DNA of 11,527 nucleotides from VFJL01 sp043752345. GTDB lineage: Bacteria > Pseudomonadota > Gammaproteobacteria > Burkholderiales > Nitrosomonadaceae. The translations under genes and the position numbers were made by a program. Below, piece after piece: positions 1 to 6,791 of the stretch. Below the pieces are notes generated by a model, which did not search any database, was not told the origin of the DNA, and worked only from the letters and a program-made list of their open reading frames with translations. The stretch is taken from the NCBI GenBank assembly GCA_043752345.1, contig JAYUYT010000092.1:1-11527 (forward strand). The letters are read 5' to 3'. Positions within the stretch are counted from its first letter, which is position 1. Every line of letters begins with the position of its first letter.

Positions 1-381
1 AACCGGCGCAGGGGTGGACAGCAGCGGGGACAGGAGATGCCCTTCAAGGTGATGAATGCCCAGCACCGGAATCTTGAGCGCGAAACCCATTGCCGCGGCG
101 ACACTGGCTCCCACCAGTAGCGCCCCGGCCAACCCCGGTCCTTGGGTGTAGGCAATCGCGCCGACATCCTGCAGTTCCAGCTTCGCTGCTGCCAAGGTCT
201 GCCTGATTAAGGGCAATACCCGCCGGATGTGATCGCGCGAGGCGAGTTCCGGTACCACGCCGCCGTATTCGCTGTGCATTTCCGTTTGTGAATACAGCGC
301 GTGGCCTAACAGGCCGTGCTCTGTATGGTAGAGCGCGATGCCGGTTTCGTCGCAGGAGGTTTCGATGCCGAGTACAAGCAA
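1..381 (-). CDS. tsaD: tRNA N6-adenosine threonylcarbamoyltransferase TsaD, 3' part outside the window
   Basis: TsaD transfers the threonylcarbamoyl group to A37 of ANN-decoding tRNAs, working in the cytoplasm with TsaB and TsaE. The 127 visible codons begin MLVLGIETSCDETG, the ASKHA-fold start typical of the family, and include the metal-binding HHLEGH at residues 110-115, matching the usual His111 and His115. The C-terminal two thirds, about 210 residues by family length, lie left of base 1. The start is inferred: the frame is open only back to about 405 and has no ATG or GTG there, and the TTG at 379-381 gives the expected N-terminus. No good ribosome binding site precedes it. The gene is divergent from rpsU and shares its short upstream region, a common arrangement in proteobacteria. 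Confidence 0.95.
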   Translation of the reverse strand, partial: MLVLGIETSCDETGIALYHTEHGLLGHALYSQTEMHSEYGGVVPELASRDHIRRVLPLIRQTLAAAKLELQDVGAIAYTQGPGLAGALLVGASVAAAMGFALKIPVLGIHHLEGHLLSPLLSTPAPV

Positions 382-404
382 GGGAGTGATGGAGGAATTA
401 CCCT

Positions 405-432
405 TTTACAATAAGATTCATGCTGATATAAT
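405..432 (+). promoter_or_regulatory. Sigma-70 promoter of rpsU
   Basis: A -35 hexamer TTTACA (405-410) is followed after 16 bp by a perfect -10 TATAAT (427-432). Transcription would start near 439 and leave a leader of about 55 nt before rpsU. This is the best sigma-70 match seen in the window and probably drives rpsU, yqeY and perhaps the dnaG-rpoD genes. It sits in the tsaD/rpsU divergent gap, so it may interfere with the tsaD promoter. Confidence 0.75.
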
Positions 433-493
433 GCCGGGCTTTCTTCACATTACACTCTTCGACTAATATTTTTAAGGAAAGGACCGCATCTTC

Positions 494-706
494 ATGACCA
501 CTATTAAAGTTAAGGAAAACGAGCCGTTCGAAGTAGCCATGCGCCGCTTCAAGCGTACCATAGAAAAAACCGGGCTGCTTACCGAGCTGCGCGCTAGAGA
601 GTTTTATGAGAAACCCACCGCCGAACGCAAACGCAAGCTTGCTGCTGCGGTCAAACGTACTTACAAGCGCCTGCGCAGTCAACTGCTCCCGCCGAAACTT
701 TACTAG
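494..706 (+). CDS. rpsU: 30S ribosomal protein S21
   Basis: bS21 is a small basic protein of the 30S platform, near the anti-Shine-Dalgarno end of 16S rRNA, needed for efficient initiation on natural mRNAs. The 70-residue product matches the family in length and in its landmarks: FEVAMRRFKR near residue 12, then a long Arg/Lys-rich helical part ending RSQLLPPKLY. The ATG at 494 follows a purine-rich AAGGAAAGGA (474-483). It is the first gene after a strong promoter and is followed after 66 bp by the YqeY-domain gene. This matches the start of the classical macromolecular synthesis operon (rpsU-dnaG-rpoD). Confidence 0.97.
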   Translation: MTTIKVKENEPFEVAMRRFKRTIEKTGLLTELRAREFYEKPTAERKRKLAAAVKRTYKRLRSQLLPPKLY

Positions 707-772
707 TCGTTCCAGCAAGATATGCAGCACCTGGCGTCAAGCCGGGTTCCGCAGCAATAAACAGTATTCAAT

Positions 773-1219
773 ATGAGCCTCAAACAGCAGATCACCGAAG
801 ACATGAAAACCGCGATGCGTGCGGGCGACACCAAGCGCCGCGACGCCATCCGGTTACTGCAGACTGCGATCAAACAGCGCGAGGTGGACGAGCGCATTGA
901 TCTGGACGATGCCGCCGTAGTTGCGGTGATCGAGAAAATGCTCAAACAGCGTAGGGATTCCATCAGTCAGTACGAGGCTGCGCAGCGGCAGGATCTGGCG
1001 GATGCCGAAAAGTATGAAGTGGGCATATTGCAGACTTATATGCCGCAAGCATTGAGCGACGCCGAGGTGGAGGGCGCATTGGCCGAAGCCATTGCCGCGA
1101 CCGGCGCCCAAGGACAGCAAGACATGGGCAAGGTAATGGCGCTGCTCAAACCCAAGCTCGCTGGACGTGCCGACATGGGCAAGGTGTCTGCTCTGGTCAA
1201 GGCAAGGCTCTCTACCTGA
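773..1219 (+). CDS. GatB/YqeY-domain protein
   Basis: This 148-residue protein is a YqeY-type protein: a stand-alone homologue of the C-terminal helical domain of the GatB subunit of the tRNA-dependent amidotransferase. Typical features are the N-terminal MSLKQQITEDMKTAMRAGD, the central RRDSISQYEAAQRQDLADAE-type segment (residues about 60-80), and the C-terminal MGKVMALLKPKLAGRADMGKVSALVKARL. The last part matches the tail-like fold that contacts tRNA in GatB. The cellular role of free YqeY proteins is not well defined. It lies between rpsU and dnaG, the usual place in many beta- and gammaproteobacteria. The ribosome binding site is weak, so translation may depend partly on the upstream gene. 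Confidence 0.93.
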   Translation: MSLKQQITEDMKTAMRAGDTKRRDAIRLLQTAIKQREVDERIDLDDAAVVAVIEKMLKQRRDSISQYEAAQRQDLADAEKYEVGILQTYMPQALSDAEVEGALAEAIAATGAQGQQDMGKVMALLKPKLAGRADMGKVSALVKARLST

Positions 1220-1329
1220 GGCCATCCATATCTCCCTGTTTCAGCAGCCATTTCAGCATCCACGTAGAAGATTTTAGCAGCAAGTGTTTCCGGTCAGAAT
1301 CCGGCCCCTCGTATCCCCAGAAATTGCCC

Positions 1330-1351
1330 TATAATCAGACAGGCCTGTCTG
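1330..1351 (+). promoter_or_regulatory. TATAAT box and 16-bp palindrome in the dnaG leader
   Basis: The 169-bp gap before dnaG contains TATAAT (1330-1335) followed at once by the perfect palindrome CAGACAGGCCTGTCTG (1336-1351), and then a T-rich stretch to about 1375. No good -35 hexamer lies 16-18 bp upstream. Two readings are possible. It may be a promoter with an operator over its start site. Or it may be a 6-bp stem with a GGCC loop followed by T-rich DNA, a weak terminator that lowers dnaG expression relative to rpsU, as the terminator between rpsU and dnaG does in E. coli. Confidence 0.4.
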
Positions 1352-1388
1352 TACTTGTTTTTGTTTCTATTGGTTTCATCCTTCATAA

Positions 1389-3155
1389 ATGATTCCTCAG
1401 TCGTTCATTCAGGATCTGCTCAATCGCGTAGATATCGTCGATGTCATCGAGCGCTACGTGCCGCTCAAGAAAGCGGGTACAAATTACAGCGCTTGTTGCC
1501 CATTTCATAGTGAGAAAACACCTTCATTCACGGTGAGTCCCACCAAGCAGTTCTATCACTGTTTTGGTTGTGGCGCGCATGGTAGCGCCGTCGGTTTCAT
1601 GATGGAGTACGGCGGTCTGAATTTCATTGAAGCAGTGAATGATCTGGCGGATCGCGTCGGCATGCAGGTTCCGCTGCAGCAACCGGAATCCCGCCCCGGG
1701 ATGGCTGAATCTGGAGGACAGAGAACAGGGAATTCCTCACAGGATTTGTTTGAAGTGATGAACACCGCTACGCGGTTTTATCGGGAACAGCTCAAGCATT
1801 CTGAAAGTGCCATTGCTTATCTGAAAAAACGCGGCTTGACGGGCGAGACTGCTGCCCGCTTTGCGATTGGTTACGCGCCTGCTGGCTGGCAGAATCTGGC
1901 CGCGGCATTTCCTGATTACCAGGCAGGAATGCCGACAGATCCGCTGGTTGAGGCAGGATTGGTGATTAAGAGCGATGATGGTAAACGCTATGACCGTTTC
2001 CGCGATCGCATCATGTTTCCGATCCTCAATCAGAAAGGGATGATTGTGGGTTTTGGTGGACGCGTGCTAGAGCAGGGTGAGCCCAAATATCTCAATTCTC
2101 CCGAAACGCCGCTATTTGAGAAAGGCCGTGAGCTCTACAACCTGTTTGGTGCACGCAAGGCGATCCGTGAGGCGGGAAGAGTGGTGGTGGTGGAAGGATA
2201 CATGGATGTGGTGGCGCTCTCGCAGCATGGCATCGATTATGCGGTGGCTGCGCTGGGCACCGCCACCACGCCTTACCATGTGCAGAAACTGCTGCGTCAG
2301 ACCGATAATGTGGTGTTTTGTTTCGATGGCGACAACGCCGGCAGAAAGGCAGCCTGGCGCGCGCTGGAGAACAGTCTGGCGCAGCTCGTTGATGGCAAGA
2401 GTCTCAGTTTTTTGTTCCTGCCAGAAGGCGAAGATCCGGACAGCTATGTGCGCATGTCCGGCAAAGAGGCTTTCGAGGGGCTGCTCGGCCGGGCGCTGCC
2501 CCTGTCCGTTTTCCTGTTCAGAGAACTGTCGGCGCGCACTGACCTGCAAACCAGTGAAGGTCGTGCCAAGCTGGTGCAGGAGGTAAAACCGCTATTGGCA
2601 CAAGTTACTGCGCCGACGCTCGCATTAATGTTGCTGAAGCGGCTGGTCGAACTCAGTGGCGCCAGTCAGGGAGAACTGGAGGATTTATTGCAGATCAGAC
2701 GAGTCTCGTCCTCCCCATCCCGCGCAAGGGCACCACGACCACAGCCCGCCTCGCCCTATCGCTGGTTGCTGCAGGTGTTGCTGTACGACCCGGGCTATGC
2801 CCGCAAGCTCGAAAGAGAACTGCTTATGGGACGCAGTGAATATGCCGAAGAAATGGCTGCAGTGGTGGCACTGGTTGAATTTATCGACACCTGCCCCCAT
2901 ATGACGGAAGGTACGGCGATACCTTCAGTGATCACTTATTTCCACGATAGCCCTCATCGTACGCTGCTGGAGAAGGCTGAGAGCGAGACTCTCGCCTGGG
3001 ATGACGGCATCGACCTGGAAGCGGAATTTTCTGGGGCACTGGCACGGCTGCGGGAAATGAAACGCAAGCAGCGCATGACCGAGCTGCACAGCAAATCCCT
3101 GAGCGCGCTCACTCCAGAGGAGAAGCAGGAATACCAGAAATTAATGCTGTCTTGA
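1389..3155 (+). CDS. dnaG: DNA primase DnaG
   Basis: DnaG makes the short RNA primers for leading-strand start and Okazaki fragments, acting at the fork with DnaB helicase. The 588 residues show all three family parts. A CHC2 zinc-binding domain has C37, H40, C58 and C61 (CCPFH and CFGCG). The RNA polymerase core with TOPRIM has EGYMDVVAL (E269) and FDGDNAGRKAAWR (D313, D315). After a proline/arginine-rich linker (about 440-455) comes a C-terminal helicase-binding region of about 130 residues. Length is normal for the family. The ATG at 1389 gives MIPQSFIQDLL, a standard DnaG start. It lies between the YqeY gene and rpoD as in the macromolecular synthesis operon. Confidence 0.97.
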   Translation: MIPQSFIQDLLNRVDIVDVIERYVPLKKAGTNYSACCPFHSEKTPSFTVSPTKQFYHCFGCGAHGSAVGFMMEYGGLNFIEAVNDLADRVGMQVPLQQPESRPGMAESGGQRTGNSSQDLFEVMNTATRFYREQLKHSESAIAYLKKRGLTGETAARFAIGYAPAGWQNLAAAFPDYQAGMPTDPLVEAGLVIKSDDGKRYDRFRDRIMFPILNQKGMIVGFGGRVLEQGEPKYLNSPETPLFEKGRELYNLFGARKAIREAGRVVVVEGYMDVVALSQHGIDYAVAALGTATTPYHVQKLLRQTDNVVFCFDGDNAGRKAAWRALENSLAQLVDGKSLSFLFLPEGEDPDSYVRMSGKEAFEGLLGRALPLSVFLFRELSARTDLQTSEGRAKLVQEVKPLLAQVTAPTLALMLLKRLVELSGASQGELEDLLQIRRVSSSPSRARAPRPQPASPYRWLLQVLLYDPGYARKLERELLMGRSEYAEEMAAVVALVEFIDTCPHMTEGTAIPSVITYFHDSPHRTLLEKAESETLAWDDGIDLEAEFSGALARLREMKRKQRMTELHSKSLSALTPEEKQEYQKLMLS

Positions 3156-3162
3156 GGGCAAC

Positions 3163-3195
3163 CAGCCGGACAGTACGGCTGAATTTTGGTACAAT
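3163..3195 (+). promoter_or_regulatory. Hairpin and likely extended -10 promoter of rpoD
   Basis: In the 85-bp dnaG-rpoD gap, CAGCCG (3163-3168) and CGGCTG (3176-3181) form a 6-bp stem with a 7-nt loop. The sequence TGGTACAAT (3187-3195) is an extended -10 element, and CGGACA (3167-3172) sits 17 bp upstream as a poor -35. A start near 3202 would leave a leader of about 39 nt. The stem overlaps the -35 region, so the site may serve both as a partial terminator of dnaG and as a separate rpoD promoter. That would let the sigma factor be made independently of primase. All of this is inferred from motifs. Confidence 0.4.
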
Positions 3196-3240
3196 CCAAA
3201 CTTTTTTAGTCTCAATCGTCCATATTATTCGGGAATAGAC

Positions 3241-5460
3241 ATGGTAAAGGCAAAAACACAGGCAAAAGTGGCGACGAAAGTGAGAACGAAGGTAGTGGCT
3301 CCGGTGGCCACACCAGCAAATCGTCGTGCTGACAAAACTGGAGCGGGGACGGAAAAAGAAGTAACAAAAACAGTCAGAACGCCGCTAAAGGTAGCAGAAA
3401 AAATACTGGCAAAAAAAACCAGCGGGACGCAGGAAAGAAAAGAGGCGCTAACCGCAAAGTCTGCCGCCAAGGCATCTGTCAGCGTATCCGAGATCGCTAA
3501 AGCAGTGATGGCGGTAAAGAAGTTGAAGCCACGTATCATAAAAGCAGCTAAAGCTGGTGTGGCGAAGGGGCCCGCTGGGGGAGCGCAGAACGCCGAGAAA
3601 ACCCAAATCGCGCCGCAGGACATCGAAGCGCGGCGCATGCGTCTTAAGAATCTGATCGTACAGGGCAAGGAACGCGGCTACCTGACCTATGCCGAGATCA
3701 ACGATCACCTTCCGGACGACATGCTGGATGCCGAGCAGATTGAAGGCATCATCAGTATGATTAACGACATGGGCATCTCTGTTTATGATGAGGCGCCCGA
3801 CGCGGAAACTCTACTGATGTCGGATGCTACGCCAACGGTGGCCGATGAGGATGTGGTAGAGGAAGCTGAAGCAGCGCTTTCCACAGTGGATTCAGAATTT
3901 GGCCGTACCACCGATCCGGTGCGTATGTACATGCGGGAAATGGGCTCGGTGGAGTTGCTCACGCGCGAAGGTGAAATCGAAATCGCAAAACGCATTGAAG
4001 ATGGTCTGAAACATATGATCCAAGCGATTTCTGCCTGTCCTACTACCATAGCCGGAATTCTCGACCTTGCTACCAAGGTGGCTCAGGATGAGATGCGCAT
4101 CGATGAGCTAGTAGATGGATTGCTTGATCCCAATGCCCAGGAAATCGTCAATGAGGAGATTTCCGATGAATCGCTGGAGCAGGAGTTGGGTGCCGAAGAC
4201 GTGGAAGACGAAGATAGCGTCGCAGTGGCCAGCGCCAACTTGCTTAAATTGAAAGACGATGCTCTGGAACGTTTCGCGGTGATTTACCGGGCATATACCG
4301 AGATGAAGAAGGTGTTGGCAAGAAAAGGATCGACCAGCAAGGCTTACAAGGAAATACAGGAACATATTTCGGCCGAGCTCATGGCCATTCGTTTTTCTGC
4401 CAAGATGGTGGAGAAGCTTTGTGACACCCAGCGTGGACTGGTGGATGAAGTGCGTGGTTACGAGCGTAAAATCATGGAGTTATGCGTGGTCAAGGCGGGA
4501 ATGCCACGCAGTCACTTTATCAAGGTATTTCCCGGGAATGAGAGCAACCTCAACTGGGCGGCGCAGGAAGCTGCATCGGACAAGTCTTACAGCCCGGCAT
4601 TAAAGCGCTACCAGCCTACCATCATGGAGCAGCAGCAGAGCTTGCTGGATTTGCAGAAGCAGGTCGGCATCCCGATCAAGGATCTGAAGGAAATCAACCG
4701 TCGTATGTCCACCGGCGAGGCCAAGGCGCGCCGCGCCAAGCGGGAAATGACTGAAGCCAATTTGCGGCTGGTGATCTCCATTGCCAAGAAATATACCAAT
4801 CGTGGACTGCAATTTCTTGACCTGATCCAGGAAGGTAATATCGGCCTGATGAAGGCAGTGGATAAATTTGAATACCGGCGCGGTTACAAGTTTTCCACTT
4901 ACGCCACCTGGTGGATCCGGCAGGCCATCACCCGTTCCATTGCCGATCAGGCGCGCACCATCCGCATTCCGGTGCACATGATCGAGACCATCAACAAAAT
5001 GAACCGTATTTCGCGGCAGATTCTGCAGGAGACCGGGCAGGAGCCGGAACCCGCGCTGCTGGCGCAGAAAATGGAAATGCCCGAGGAGAAAATTCGCAAG
5101 ATTCTCAAGATTTCCAAGGAACCGATTTCCATGGAAACGCCCATTGGCGATGATGAGGACTCCCATTTGAGTGATTTCATCGAGGACTCAACCACGATGG
5201 CGCCTGCGGATGCTGCGGTTTACGCCAGTCTGCGGGATGTCACCAAAGACATCCTGGATTCCTTGACGCCACGCGAAGCCAAAGTGCTGCGCATGCGCTT
5301 CGGCATTGAAATGAATACTGATCACACTTTGGAAGAAGTCGGTAAACAGTTTGACGTGACTCGTGAGCGCATTCGCCAGATCGAGGCCAAAGCGCTACGC
5401 AAATTGCGTCACCCTTCGCGCTCCGAACGCTTGCGCAGTTTCCTCGATACTGAGGGCTGA
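3241..5460 (+). CDS. rpoD: Housekeeping RNA polymerase sigma factor RpoD (sigma-70)
   Basis: This is the primary sigma factor, which directs RNA polymerase to -10/-35 promoters. The 739 residues contain region 1.1 (about 128-205, GKERGYLTYAEINDHLP), region 1.2 (DPVRMYMREMG, about 225-255), a non-conserved insert (about 256-480), region 2 with the -10-melting aromatic patch (FSTYATWWIRQAI near 551-563), region 3, and region 4.2 with the -35-binding HTH (TLEEVGKQFDVTRERIRQIE, 696-715). The unusual part is residues 1 to about 125, a Lys/Ala-rich, probably disordered extension before region 1.1 that the E. coli protein lacks. The ATG at 3241 has only a weak GGGA upstream. No better in-frame start with a good ribosome site was seen before region 1.1. 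Confidence 0.97.
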   Translation: MVKAKTQAKVATKVRTKVVAPVATPANRRADKTGAGTEKEVTKTVRTPLKVAEKILAKKTSGTQERKEALTAKSAAKASVSVSEIAKAVMAVKKLKPRIIKAAKAGVAKGPAGGAQNAEKTQIAPQDIEARRMRLKNLIVQGKERGYLTYAEINDHLPDDMLDAEQIEGIISMINDMGISVYDEAPDAETLLMSDATPTVADEDVVEEAEAALSTVDSEFGRTTDPVRMYMREMGSVELLTREGEIEIAKRIEDGLKHMIQAISACPTTIAGILDLATKVAQDEMRIDELVDGLLDPNAQEIVNEEISDESLEQELGAEDVEDEDSVAVASANLLKLKDDALERFAVIYRAYTEMKKVLARKGSTSKAYKEIQEHISAELMAIRFSAKMVEKLCDTQRGLVDEVRGYERKIMELCVVKAGMPRSHFIKVFPGNESNLNWAAQEAASDKSYSPALKRYQPTIMEQQQSLLDLQKQVGIPIKDLKEINRRMSTGEAKARRAKREMTEANLRLVISIAKKYTNRGLQFLDLIQEGNIGLMKAVDKFEYRRGYKFSTYATWWIRQAITRSIADQARTIRIPVHMIETINKMNRISRQILQETGQEPEPALLAQKMEMPEEKIRKILKISKEPISMETPIGDDEDSHLSDFIEDSTTMAPADAAVYASLRDVTKDILDSLTPREAKVLRMRFGIEMNTDHTLEEVGKQFDVTRERIRQIEAKALRKLRHPSRSERLRSFLDTEG

Positions 5461-5488
5461 TAGCCTTTCCGCATCTAGCGTCCGAATC

Positions 5489-5565
<77 letters not shown>

Positions 5566-5569
5566 TATA

Positions 5570-5601
5570 GAATAAGGCTTGCAGCGATTCAGGCCTTATT
5601 C
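5570..5601. repeat. Inverted repeat just downstream of the tRNA
   Basis: GAATAAGGC (5570-5578) and GCCTTATTC (5593-5601) are perfect 9-bp inverted arms. Three further inner pairs, one a G-T wobble, leave a loop of about 8 nt. There is no clear T run on either side, so it is only a possible terminator for the rpoD-tRNA transcript. It could equally be part of the attachment region. Confidence 0.6.
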
Positions 5602-5622
5602 ACATCAAGCAGATTTATGGAA

Positions 5623-5642
5623 ATGTCACCAGTATGTCACCA
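5623..5642. repeat. Two direct copies of ATGTCACCA, possible recombinase arm sites
   Basis: ATGTCACCA occurs at 5623-5631 and again at 5634-5642, a period of 11 bp, so both copies face the same side of the helix. They lie about 60-75 bp inside the element from the tRNA end, the kind of distance at which integrase arm-type sites sit. The role is inferred from position and spacing only. Confidence 0.4.
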
Positions 5643-5692
5643 TGCTTTCTCAATAGCGCGGCGTTTTGCTTGGTTATTTTCTCCCACCCACA

Positions 5693-5727
5693 AACAAAAA
5701 CCGCCGGACTATCGCTAGCGGCGGCGG
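5693..5727 (-). terminator. Rho-independent terminator at the end of the element's leftward genes
   Basis: Read on the minus strand, CCGCCG (5724-5719) pairs with CGGCGG (5706-5701), with a 12-nt loop containing a further CTA/TAG pair. It is followed by TTTTTGTTTGTGG. The stem is GC-rich and the T run begins directly after it. It lies about 25 bp past the stop of the last small gene, so it closes the leftward transcript before the tRNA boundary. Confidence 0.75.
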
Positions 5728-5748
5728 CCTGTTCGTGTATTGCGTCAA

Positions 5749-5973
5749 TTATCGTTCTGGCTTCGTTCCAGTAAAGCCGGGGAATTTATCTTCAGCACGG
5801 GTGAAGCGAATCACTCTCACCCCTCGGCCTTGCCGCTCGGCAAGTGCTATCTGTTCGGCTTGCTCGGGTGTCGGTTCGCCCTCCTGTTCGGTGCCGTATA
5901 TCAACACCAGCTCGGGGCGGGCTTTGCGTTGCACCTGCTCCAATGTTGCCAGTCTGCTTTCAAGCGTTGCCAT
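5749..5973 (-). CDS. Small coiled-coil protein, paralogue of the gene upstream (copy B)
   Basis: This 74-residue protein is not a family I recognise. It begins MATLESRLATLEQ, a heptad-like amphipathic start, then RPELVLIYG and EPTPEQAEQIALAERQGRGVR, and ends in a short basic tail. It shares with the next gene upstream the MAT-E-RL-LE start, an LVL strand, PTPEQ and a following GR. The two are therefore probably a tandem duplication. The ATG at 5971-5973 is chosen over a longer frame starting at 6057 for three reasons: it restores the paralogous N-terminus, it has AGGAAAAGGG just upstream, and it overlaps the previous gene by 14 nt, as that gene overlaps its own neighbour. It is the last gene before the terminator. 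Confidence 0.75.
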   Translation of the reverse strand: MATLESRLATLEQVQRKARPELVLIYGTEQEGEPTPEQAEQIALAERQGRGVRVIRFTRAEDKFPGFTGTKPER

Positions 5974-6199
5974 ATTCGCCCTTTTCCTGTTTCTCCCACG
6001 GCGCGGGTTTGCCGCTCCCTGCAAGCCATGCGGTTTGTCCCGGCTCATAGAACACAATGCACATGCGCCCGGTCTTTATCGCCCTGTCGATTTCGCCCTG
6101 TTGCTCGGGTGTCGGTCGGTCGGTCACATCTAACACCAGCCATGGCGCGGTATTGATTTCTCGTTCCAGCGCGGATAATCTTTGTTCAATTGTTGCCAT
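5960..6199 (-). CDS. Small coiled-coil protein, paralogue of the gene downstream (copy A)
   Basis: The product has 79 residues and no family I recognise. It starts MATIEQRLSALEREIN, a short coiled-coil-like helix. Next comes APWLVLDVTDRPTPEQQGEI, then KTGRMCIVFYEPGQTAW, suggesting a small beta-alpha-beta fold, and a charged C-terminus. Similarity to the downstream gene covers the helix, the LVL strand and PTPEQ. GGAAGGGG lies 9 nt before the ATG. The start overlaps the end of the DUF5681 gene by 14 nt in the same way as the next junction, with the ATGGCAAC start lying inside the end of the preceding frame. Translation is probably coupled. No signal peptide or membrane segment is seen. Confidence 0.75.
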   Translation of the reverse strand: MATIEQRLSALEREINTAPWLVLDVTDRPTPEQQGEIDRAIKTGRMCIVFYEPGQTAWLAGSGKPAPWEKQEKGEYGNA

Positions 6200-6617
6200 T
6201 ATTTTTTACCCCTTCCAGTTGTGTGATTCGTTTTTCGAGTTCATCAATTTCCTTGATTCGTGCCAGTGCGCCCAAACCAGTCAGCAGCGCAGCACCTTGG
6301 CCGGGTGCCAGTGTCCCAGCGGCTACGGCTTGGACTATCGCCACGCCTTGAGCGGTTAACCCCTCGCTAGTGGGTAAGGATAGGGCTACAGGCTGTTCAA
6401 TCGGCTTGAGTGAGGGCAATACACGTTCCAGCAACAAACGGGCGGCCTGTGCATCCCCTTCCCTGGCCTTGGCTACCAGTTGCGTGATGATTTCCGGCAG
6501 GTGGGCGGCAATGCTTTCGCGCAGCTTTGCCACTTCACCAGTGCCCGGCTTACGTCCACTCGGGTTTCCAGATTCGCCAGCTTTCCATCGGCCATGCTTC
6601 TTTTTTTCAATTGGCAT
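6186..6617 (-). CDS. DUF5681-type protein
   Basis: The 143-residue protein opens with a basic stretch and the motif GRWKAGESGNPSGRKPG (residues 9-25), which matches the W-x-x-G-x-SGNP-x-GR signature of DUF5681. Proteins with this domain are often encoded in prophages and mobile elements, in some cases near terminase genes, but no biochemical role is established. A helical middle (LRESIAAHLPEIITQLVAKAREGDAQAARLLLERVLP) and a coiled-coil-like end (IDELEKRITQLE) follow. AAGGAG lies 5 nt before the ATG at 6617 and fixes the start. A 6-bp hairpin directly abuts this site upstream. It is the first of three overlapping genes. A DNA-binding or packaging-adaptor role is possible but is inference only. 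Confidence 0.8.
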   Translation of the reverse strand: MPIEKKKHGRWKAGESGNPSGRKPGTGEVAKLRESIAAHLPEIITQLVAKAREGDAQAARLLLERVLPSLKPIEQPVALSLPTSEGLTAQGVAIVQAVAAGTLAPGQGAALLTGLGALARIKEIDELEKRITQLEGVKNNGNN

Positions 6618-6628
6618 CGTTGCTCCTT

Positions 6629-6644
6629 GCCTGCTCTAGCAGGC
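6629..6644 (-). promoter_or_regulatory. Hairpin touching the ribosome binding site of the DUF5681 gene
   Basis: On the minus strand GCCTGC and GCAGGC form a perfect 6-bp stem with a 4-nt TAGA loop. Its last base is followed immediately by the AAGGAG ribosome site (6628-6623). Such a stem next to a Shine-Dalgarno can tune ribosome access. No ligand or partner can be named. Confidence 0.4.
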
Positions 6645-6673
6645 TGCACCAGTGAACGACTGTCGGTTCATGT

Positions 6674-6790
6674 TTTCCCGCGATTCCCGAAATGTCCCGA
6701 AACGGGAAGCTGTGGGATATTCCCGCGATTCCCGCGCCCCCTATAAGAGGGCGGGAACGAAACGGGAAAAAAAACGGGAAAATGATTCGG
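6674..6790. repeat. Cluster of TTCCCG/CGGGAA motifs around a hairpin, possible origin
   Basis: TTCCCG occurs at 6675, 6684, 6720 and 6729, with a GTCCCG variant at 6694. The inverse CGGGAA occurs at 6703, 6752, 6763 and 6775. The pair TTCCCGCGATTCCCG is present twice exactly (6675-6689 and 6720-6734). A hairpin CGCCCCC/GAGGGCG (6735-6741 with 6747-6753) sits inside the cluster. Several copies are 9-12 bp apart, about one helical turn. The cluster fills most of the 174-bp gap directly downstream of the replication gene. This is where an iteron-type origin or a copy-control site of that protein could lie, but no function is shown. Confidence 0.65.
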
Positions 6791-6791
6791 G

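Noticed and set aside
1336..1351. LexA box before dnaG
   Set aside because: The palindrome has ACAG-GC-CTGT order. The usual gammaproteobacterial LexA site needs CTGT, eight bases, then ACAG, which is not present.
4600..5166. Minus-strand 188-codon frame inside rpoD
   Set aside because: It is antisense to the conserved regions 2-3 of RpoD, whose codon constraints keep the opposite frame open. No start signal is seen.
5666..6156. Plus-strand open frames of about 140-155 codons over the two small paralogues
   Set aside because: They lie opposite minus-strand genes that have ribosome sites, overlapping starts and shared sequence. The plus-strand translations are rich in Cys, Ser and Arg with no recognisable motif.
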